Assembly: GCF_014297445.1 (NCBI RefSeq)
Contig: NZ_JACORU010000014.1
Location: 1 to 64,000, forward strand
Length of the DNA stretch: 64,000 bases
From: Ramlibacter albus
GTDB taxonomy: Bacteria > Pseudomonadota > Gammaproteobacteria > Burkholderiales > Burkholderiaceae_C
Direction: 5' to 3'
Under the pieces are notes generated by a model, which was given only the letters and a program-made list of their open reading frames with translations, did no database searches and was not told where the DNA came from. Positions 58,535 to 64,000 of this stretch are shown piece after piece. How positions within the stretch are numbered: position 1 is the first letter of the stretch; every line of letters begins with the position of its first letter. Both the position numbers and the translations under genes were made by a program.

Positions 58535-59331
58535 GCACTCGCGCGCGCACCATCGACATCCCCGTGGACGGCCAGCACATCGACGGCACGCTCGTCGGCC
58601 CGGACACGCTCGTGCCCGGCGTGCTGCTGGTGCACGGGTGGGACGGCAGCCAGGAGCAGTACACCGCGCGCGCCCACGAGATCGCGGCCATGGGCTGCAT
58701 CTGCCTCACCTTCGACCTGCGCGGCCACGTGCGCCACCAGGCCGAGCGCGACACCGTCACGCGCGAGGACAACCTGCGCGACCTGCTGTGCGCGTACGAC
58801 GTGCTGGTCGGCCACCCCTCGGTGGACCCGCGCGCGGTGGCGATCGTCGGTAGCAGCTACGGCGGCTACCTCGCGGCGATCGCGTCGTCCCTGCGGCCGG
58901 TGCGCTGGCTCGGGCTGCGCGTGCCGGCGCTGTACGAGGACGAGGACTGGGACCGGCCCAAGAACTCGCTCGACCGCGAGCGGCTCAAGGCCTATCGCAA
59001 CCGCGACCTGCCGCCCGATGCCAACCGCGCACTCGTCGCCTGCACGCAGTTCAAGGGCGACGTCCTCATCGTCGAATCGGAGCACGACGACCTCGTGCCG
59101 CACCCGGTGATCCAGAACTACAAGAAGGCGCTCGCGCAGGCGCAGTCGGTCACCTACCGCGTGATCGCGGGCGCCGACCACGCGCTGTCGAAGAAGGAAT
59201 GGCAGCAGAACTACACCTCGCTGCTCGTGCACTGGATGACGGAGATGGTGCTCAACGCGCGCGCCGGGCGCACCAGCCCCGCGGCCCAGATGCCGCTCGC
59301 GCGCTCCGCGCAGGCCACGCCGCAGGACTGA
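58531..59331 (+). CDS. Alpha/beta hydrolase
   Basis: The 266-residue protein has LVPGVLLVHGWDGSQEQYTA (oxyanion strand), AIVGSSYGGYLAAIASSLRP (nucleophile Ser in G-S-S-Y-G), VLIVESEHDDLVPHPVIQNY (acid Asp), and IAGADHALSKKEW (catalytic His). Substrate is unknown; it resembles dienelactone- or peptide-type hydrolases. Coupled to DUF3182 by a 4-base overlap, so both likely act in one process. Confidence 0.88.
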   Translation: MSTRARTIDIPVDGQHIDGTLVGPDTLVPGVLLVHGWDGSQEQYTARAHEIAAMGCICLTFDLRGHVRHQAERDTVTREDNLRDLLCAYDVLVGHPSVDPRAVAIVGSSYGGYLAAIASSLRPVRWLGLRVPALYEDEDWDRPKNSLDRERLKAYRNRDLPPDANRALVACTQFKGDVLIVESEHDDLVPHPVIQNYKKALAQAQSVTYRVIAGADHALSKKEWQQNYTSLLVHWMTEMVLNARAGRTSPAAQMPLARSAQATPQD

Positions 59332-59376
59332 CGGGGGCACCTTGACGCGCCCGCGCCGCTGTGCGACAAGGCGCGC

Positions 59377-62300
59377 ATGGCAACGCTCGCGCAGTGGCTG
59401 GCCGGCATCGGGCTTACGCAGTATGCGGAGGTGCTCGCGAGCAACGACGTCGATCTCGAGGCGGCCGCGCACCTGACCGATGCGGACCTCGTGTCGCTGG
59501 GCATGTCGCTGGGGCACCGGCGCAAGTTCCTTGCGGCGGCCGAGGCCTTGCGCAGTGCGTCTGCGCCGCCGCCTGCGGCCACCCCGGCCTCGCCGGCCTC
59601 GCCGGCCTCGCAGGTGGAGCGCCGCCAGGTCACCGTGCTCTTCGCGGACCTCGTCGGGTCCACCGCGCTCGCCACGATGCTGGACCCGGAGGAGATGGGC
59701 CTGCTGCTGCGGCAGTTCCAGAACGCGTGCAGCGAGCGCATCGCGGCCAACGAAGGCTACGTCGCCAAGCTGATGGGCGATGGCGTGCTCGCCTACTTCG
59801 GCTACCCCGCCGCGAGCGAGAACTCGGCCGAGAGCTCAGTGCGCGCCGGCCTGGAGATCGTGCGTGCGATCACGGCGTTGCGCCGCCCCGACGGCGGCAG
59901 CTGCGAAACGCGCGTGGGCATCGCGACCGGTGTGGTCGTCGTGGGCGAGCTGATCGGGGCCGACTCCGCGCAGGAGCGCACGATCGTCGGCGAGACGCCG
60001 AACATGGCCGCGCGCCTGCAGGCACTGGCCGCGCCGGGTGAAGTGCTCGCGAGCGAACTCACCCGGCAGCTCGCCGGCCGCTTCTTCGACAGCGAGTTCC
60101 GCGGCGTGCACGACCTGAAAGGCTTCGCGCAGCCGGTGCCGGTGTGGCGCATGGCGCGCGAGCTGGAGGTGGAAAGCCGCTTCGCCGCGGCGCGTGCGGA
60201 TTCCGCGGCGCGCCTGTTCATCGGGCGCGAGCGCGAGAGCGCCATCGTGCGGCAGGCCTGGCAGTCCGCGCTGCGCGGGCAGGGCCAGATGGTGATGCTG
60301 CGCGGCGAGGCGGGGATCGGCAAGTCGCGGTTGCTGGAGGTGGTTGCGTCGCACGTCGCGACGGAGCCGCGCCGGCTGCTGCGCTGCCAGTGCTCGCCGT
60401 ACCGGCGCACGAGCGCGCTGTTCCCGGTGGCGCAGATGCTGCGCCGCGCGGCGGACCTGCACCCCGAGCAGGACGCGGCGGTGCAGTTCGATGCGCTGGG
60501 CCGGCTGCTCGCCGCAAGCGGGCTCGATTCGCGGCAGGCGCGGCTGCTCGTGGCGGAACTGCTGGACATCCCGACACAGGACCAGATCGCGCCGATGGAG
60601 ATGACCAAGGCGCAGAAGAAGGCGCAGTCGATCGCCTTGCTCGCGCGCTGGCTCTGCGCCGCGCCCGGCGGCGGCCCCACGCTGCTGCTGGTGGAAGACG
60701 CGCACTGGATCGACCCGACCACGCAGCAACTGCTGGCCACCGCCGCCGAAGCGCTGGTGCACGAGCCGCTGCTCGTCGTGGTCACGCACCGCCCCGAGTA
60801 CGAACCGCCGTGGGCCGAGCTGCCGCAGGCCACGACCGTCGCCTGCAAGAAGCTCTCGGCCGACGATTGCCGCGACCTCGTGCGCGGCATCGCGGCGCAG
60901 GCCGCGATCCAGCAGTCGGAGGTGGAGGAGATCGTGCGGCGCAGCGACGGCGTGCCGCTGTTCATCGAGGAGCTGACCAAGGCGCTCGTGGAGTCGCACT
61001 CGGCCGAAGGGCGCGCCGTGCCGGCGACGCTGCGCGATTCGCTGATGGCGCGGCTGGATCGCCTCGGCACGGCGAAGGACGTGGCGCTGGCCGCATCCGT
61101 GATCGGGCGGCAATTCACGCTCGACCTGCTGCGCGAGCTGCCCGACGTGCCGGGGCACGAGCTGGAGGCCGCGCTCGGGCGCCTGTGCCAGTCGGGGCTG
61201 GCGTTCCGCGTGAGCATCGAGGACGACGCGCCCGACGCGTACAGCTTCAGCCACGCGCTGGTCCAGGAAGCCGCCTACGAGTCGCTGCTGAAGTCGCGGC
61301 GCATCGCCTTGCATGCGAAGGTGGCCGATGCGCTGGCGCGGGACGGGCATGACGCCGCCGAGGTCGTGGCGTTCCACCGCAGCCGCGCCAACCAGCCGGC
61401 GCAGGCCGCGCAGGAATGGATGCGCGCGGCCGATGCCGCGTCGGCGCGATCGGCTTTCGCCGAAGCGCTGGGCTGCCTCGACCAGGCGCTGGAGGAGGCG
61501 CGGCGCGCCGGCGGCGACGCGGGCGAGCGTCTCGAGCTGGACGCGACGCTCAAGCGCAGCGCGATCATCGTCATCCAGGCCGGCCCGCAGAGCCCGGATG
61601 CGACGCCCGTGCTCGAACAGGCGCGCGCGCTGGCCGAGCGCCAGGGGCTGGATCGGCCGCTGTTCCAGGCCACGTGGGGCCTGTACCTGAACGCCGCGGC
61701 GTCGCGGCGCTTCGACGACGCCGACCGGCACGGGCATGCGCTGAAGGACATCGTGGGCCGGATGGGCGACACGGACCTCGCGTTCGAGAGCCTGCACCAC
61801 CTGTGGGGCATGGCCTTCTTCAAGGGCCATACGCGCGAGCTGAGGCAACTGGCAGAGCGCGGCGTGCGCGACTACCGCCGCGAAAGGCATCACGTGCTGG
61901 CCCATGTCTACGCGGGGCACGACCCGGGCGTGTGCGCGTGGGCCTGCATGCTGCACGCCGGGCACCTGCTGGGTCGCGCGGCCGAGTGCCGAGGGATGGC
62001 GGCGCACGGCGTGGAGCTTGCGCAGTCGCTCGGGCACCCCACCAGTATCCAGTTCATGCACGGGTCCGTGGCGACGATGCACTTCCTCGGGGGCTTCCAC
62101 GAGGACGCGCTGGAGCATGCCAACCTGCAGCTGGAACTGGCGCGGCGCTACGCGTTCGACGCAGCCGTGCCCTCGGCCGCTTTCCATGCCGCGGCGGTGC
62201 AGCAGCTGGCCGACCCGGTGGGCCGGCCGCTCACCGTGCTGCGCGAGACCTATGCCGGTGCGTTGAAGTACGGCTTCAGCGCGCTGTACCCCGCCGTGAT

Positions 62301-62685
62301 GTACTGCGAAGCGCTCGTGCGCGCGGGTTGCGCGGAGGAAGGCTTGCGGGCGATCGAGCAGGTGATCGGGACGATGCCGGATGCGCAGGTCGGGATGAAC
62401 ATGCCCGAGATGTGGCGCGCGCGCGGGCGCGCGGCGCTCGCCGCATCGCGCGGCAACGCGCAGCAGGCGCAGCAGTGCTTCGAGACGGCGCTGCGCATCG
62501 CGCAGGAGCAGGAAGCACTGATGTACGGCCTGCGCGCGGCCGTCGAACTCGCCCGGCTGCACGAAGGCGAGGGCCGGCGCGAAGAGGCCCGCACGGTCCT
62601 CGGCCGGGTGCTGGAAGGCTTGCCCGACACGTGCGACTGCGCCGACCGAGACGCCGCACGCGGCCTCTTCACGCAACTGCTCTGA
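59377..62685 (+). CDS. SAM domain + class III cyclase + AAA ATPase + TPR signalling protein
   Basis: The 1102-residue protein has a SAM domain (residues ~1-62, GLTQYAEVLASNDVDLEAA), a short Ala-Ser-Pro repeat linker, class III cyclase ~80-250 (VTVLFADLVGSTALATMLDP, metal Asp 91; GYVAKLMGDGVLAYFGYPA), an ATPase with Walker A RGEAGIGKSRLLE near 310 and Walker B LLLVEDAHWIDPT near 438, then TPR-like helices to the end. Proteins of this class may sense a ligand through the ATPase and TPR parts and make cAMP. Both metal Asp residues are present. Confidence 0.9.
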   Translation: MATLAQWLAGIGLTQYAEVLASNDVDLEAAAHLTDADLVSLGMSLGHRRKFLAAAEALRSASAPPPAATPASPASPASQVERRQVTVLFADLVGSTALATMLDPEEMGLLLRQFQNACSERIAANEGYVAKLMGDGVLAYFGYPAASENSAESSVRAGLEIVRAITALRRPDGGSCETRVGIATGVVVVGELIGADSAQERTIVGETPNMAARLQALAAPGEVLASELTRQLAGRFFDSEFRGVHDLKGFAQPVPVWRMARELEVESRFAAARADSAARLFIGRERESAIVRQAWQSALRGQGQMVMLRGEAGIGKSRLLEVVASHVATEPRRLLRCQCSPYRRTSALFPVAQMLRRAADLHPEQDAAVQFDALGRLLAASGLDSRQARLLVAELLDIPTQDQIAPMEMTKAQKKAQSIALLARWLCAAPGGGPTLLLVEDAHWIDPTTQQLLATAAEALVHEPLLVVVTHRPEYEPPWAELPQATTVACKKLSADDCRDLVRGIAAQAAIQQSEVEEIVRRSDGVPLFIEELTKALVESHSAEGRAVPATLRDSLMARLDRLGTAKDVALAASVIGRQFTLDLLRELPDVPGHELEAALGRLCQSGLAFRVSIEDDAPDAYSFSHALVQEAAYESLLKSRRIALHAKVADALARDGHDAAEVVAFHRSRANQPAQAAQEWMRAADAASARSAFAEALGCLDQALEEARRAGGDAGERLELDATLKRSAIIVIQAGPQSPDATPVLEQARALAERQGLDRPLFQATWGLYLNAAASRRFDDADRHGHALKDIVGRMGDTDLAFESLHHLWGMAFFKGHTRELRQLAERGVRDYRRERHHVLAHVYAGHDPGVCAWACMLHAGHLLGRAAECRGMAAHGVELAQSLGHPTSIQFMHGSVATMHFLGGFHEDALEHANLQLELARRYAFDAAVPSAAFHAAAVQQLADPVGRPLTVLRETYAGALKYGFSALYPAVMYCEALVRAGCAEEGLRAIEQVIGTMPDAQVGMNMPEMWRARGRAALAASRGNAQQAQQCFETALRIAQEQEALMYGLRAAVELARLHEGEGRREEARTVLGRVLEGLPDTCDCADRDAARGLFTQLL

Positions 62686-62699
62686 GCGCCTCTGCTACA

Positions 62700-62723
62700 T
62701 TAACCAACCGATCGGTCGGTTAA
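62700..62723. promoter_or_regulatory. PaaR/TetR-type operator before paaZ
   Basis: A 24-bp near-palindrome with arms TTAACCAACCGA and TCGGTCGGTTAA (one mismatched pair) ends 14 bases before ATG 62738. TetR-family PaaR regulators of phenylacetate genes in Burkholderiales bind a very similar AACCGACCGNTCGGTT-type site (established for the family). TAATTT at 62721-62726 could be the -10. Confidence 0.7.
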
Positions 62724-62737
62724 TTTCGGGCAACACC

Positions 62738-64000
62738 ATGAAGACGCTCCAGAGCTACATCGCGGGCCAATGGCTCGGCACGCAATCCGCGCAGGTGCTG
62801 CGCAGCGCCGTCAACGGCAAACCCGTCGCCGCCACGCATGCGGAGAAGGTCGACTTCGCGGCGGCCGTCGAACATGCGCGCAAGGTCGGCGTGCCGAACT
62901 TGATGAAGCTGGACTTCCAGCAGCGGGCCGAGCGGCTGAAGGCGCTCGCCAAGTTCCTCGGCGAACGCAAGGAGGAGCTGTACGCGATCTCCGCGCACAC
63001 GGGCGCCACGCGCACCGACAGCTGGATCGATATCGAAGGCGGCAGCGGCACGCTGTTCGCGTATGCGAGCGTGGGTGCGAACGAGCTGCCTTCGGGCAAC
63101 GTGGTGCATGAAGGGCCGGCGATGCCGCTGGGCAAAAAGGGCGGGTTCGCGGGCACGCACATCCTCGTGCCGCGCGGCGGGGTGGCGGTGCACATCAACG
63201 CGTTCAATTTCCCGGTGTGGGGCTTGCTGGAGAAGTTCGCACCGAGCTTCCTCGCGGGCGTGCCCTGCATCGGCAAGCCGGCGACTTCGACGAGCTACCT
63301 CACCGAGGCGATGGTGCGGCTGGTGATGGAGTCCGGCCTGCTGCCCGAGGGGTCCCTGCAGCTCGTGATCGGCTCGACCGGCGACCTGCTGGACCGTCTA
63401 GATGGCAGCGACGTGGTCACGTTCACGGGTTCCGCGGATACCGCCGCGAAGCTGCGCGTGCACCCGAACATCGTGCGGCAGTCGATCCCGTTCAACGCGG
63501 AAGCGGATTCATTGAACATGGCCGTCCTTGCCCCGGACGTGACGCCGGATGACGAGGAATTCGACCTCTACGTGAAGGAGGTCGCGCGCGAGATGACGGT
63601 GAAGGCCGGCCAGAAGTGCACCGCCATCCGCCGCGCGATCGTGCCGGCGAAATACGTGGACGAAGTGGCGAAGCGGCTGAGGGCACGGCTCGCGAAGGTG
63701 GTTGCGGGCGACCCCGCGCTCGAAGACGTGAAGATGGGCGCGCTGGCTTCGCACGACCAGCAGCAGGACGTGGCCGCGCGCGTCGAGGCGTTGATGAAGA
63801 GCGCCGAGCTCGTGTTCGGCGCGAAGGACGGTTTCTCGCCGAAAGGCGAGGGCGTGGCCGAAGGCGCGTTCTTCTCGCCGACGCTGCTGCTGGCGAAGAA
63901 CCCGATGCGTGACGATGCCGTGCACGACATCGAAGCGTTCGGGCCGGTGAGCACGCTCATGCCCTACGACACGCTCGACGACGCGCTGGCGCTGGCTGCG
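62738..64000 (+). CDS. paaZ: PaaZ, ring-opening/aldehyde dehydrogenase of phenylacetate catabolism (truncated by window end)
   Basis: 421 codons are seen and the frame is open to the end; full PaaZ has about 680 residues with a C-terminal hydratase domain (family knowledge) that is outside. The N-terminal aldehyde dehydrogenase domain is clear: TGATRTDSWIDIEGGSGTLF, HINAFNFPVWGLLEKFAPSF, VVTFTGSADTAAKLRV, NAEADSLNMAVL (catalytic Glu) and KAGQKCTAIRR (catalytic Cys). It opens the oxepin-CoA ring and oxidises the aldehyde. Starts after a PaaR-like site. Confidence 0.9.
   Translation, partial: MKTLQSYIAGQWLGTQSAQVLRSAVNGKPVAATHAEKVDFAAAVEHARKVGVPNLMKLDFQQRAERLKALAKFLGERKEELYAISAHTGATRTDSWIDIEGGSGTLFAYASVGANELPSGNVVHEGPAMPLGKKGGFAGTHILVPRGGVAVHINAFNFPVWGLLEKFAPSFLAGVPCIGKPATSTSYLTEAMVRLVMESGLLPEGSLQLVIGSTGDLLDRLDGSDVVTFTGSADTAAKLRVHPNIVRQSIPFNAEADSLNMAVLAPDVTPDDEEFDLYVKEVAREMTVKAGQKCTAIRRAIVPAKYVDEVAKRLRARLAKVVAGDPALEDVKMGALASHDQQQDVAARVEALMKSAELVFGAKDGFSPKGEGVAEGAFFSPTLLLAKNPMRDDAVHDIEAFGPVSTLMPYDTLDDALALAA

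Noticed and set aside
59587-59615. Tandem GCCTCGCCG repeat as a functional repeat element
   Set aside because: It encodes the Ala-Ser-Pro linker of the signalling protein and is explained by that.
59836-62676. Reverse 946-codon frame across the SAM-cyclase-ATPase gene
   Set aside because: Antisense shadow of a gene with clear motifs; composition is His/Arg/Gln/Ala-rich without structure.

Overview
The window is high-GC DNA (C or G at most third codon positions) from a chromosome that looks like a betaproteobacterium of the order Burkholderiales, most likely a Comamonadaceae-type organism such as Ramlibacter or Variovorax. The grounds are three orphan Bug/TctC solute receptors without tctAB, a fused indolepyruvate oxidoreductase of proteobacterial type, many CoA-ester and ABC-uptake operons each beside a LysR/IclR/Lrp regulator, and a gig-like bufferin operon. 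No tRNA or rRNA gene was seen. The genus is an inference.

Layout. 1-3.0 kb is a worn accessory patch: one end of an IS66-type element inserted in an IS3-family transposase that is also frameshifted, then small toxin-antitoxin remnants separated by related, attC-like repeats, then a short-type pyrF. 3.0-5.9 kb holds small stress/hypothetical genes. 5.4-12.0 kb is a LysR-linked operon for an unknown carboxylic acid (two acyl-CoA dehydrogenases, enoyl-CoA hydratase, Bug receptor, CoA-transferase). 12.0-18.6 kb, reverse strand, is a seven-gene operon joining an ABC importer to a three-subunit flavin/iron-sulfur dehydrogenase, with a divergent IclR regulator and a palindromic operator between them. 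19.5-24.2 kb carries small envelope proteins, a phosphodiesterase, a zinc alcohol dehydrogenase and a broken hicB. 24.2-30.6 kb is a LivKHMGF uptake operon ending in a Bug receptor and a DUF1932 dehydrogenase. 30.7-37.3 kb holds DAHP synthase, an RsgA-type GTPase and the fused indolepyruvate oxidoreductase with its Lrp-type regulator.

37.3-39.1 kb has a second toxin-antitoxin pair and a compact DUF2239/GIY-YIG/MarR operon under what looks like a leaderless promoter with an overlapping palindrome. 39.2-41.5 kb is an orphan molybdopterin hydroxylase subunit. 41.8-44.1 kb (reverse) is a bufferin operon: precursor BufA, MNIO-family oxidase BufB, partner BufC and a DoxX protein, the same order as gigPABT. 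It is divergent from an AraC-type regulator. 45.1-48.5 kb carries an EF-hand protein, a class III nucleotide cyclase, and an ECF sigma factor with a zinc-finger anti-sigma and a DM13 protein.

The bufferin operon, the AraC gene and the cyclase all have the same upstream pattern, TGTAAGR-N15-CGAC. This suggests that one ECF sigma, probably the one encoded at 47.2 kb, runs a metal or redox stress regulon. This is the main finding of the window.

48.5-51.7 kb is a D-tartrate dehydratase locus (tarD, Bug receptor, LysR). 51.8-59.3 kb holds a PAS histidine kinase, an overlapping aminopeptidase and RimK-like ligase pair, small zinc or charged proteins, DUF4256, and a DUF3182/hydrolase pair. 59.4-62.7 kb is a giant SAM-cyclase-ATPase protein. 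The window ends in a truncated paaZ behind a PaaR-like palindrome.
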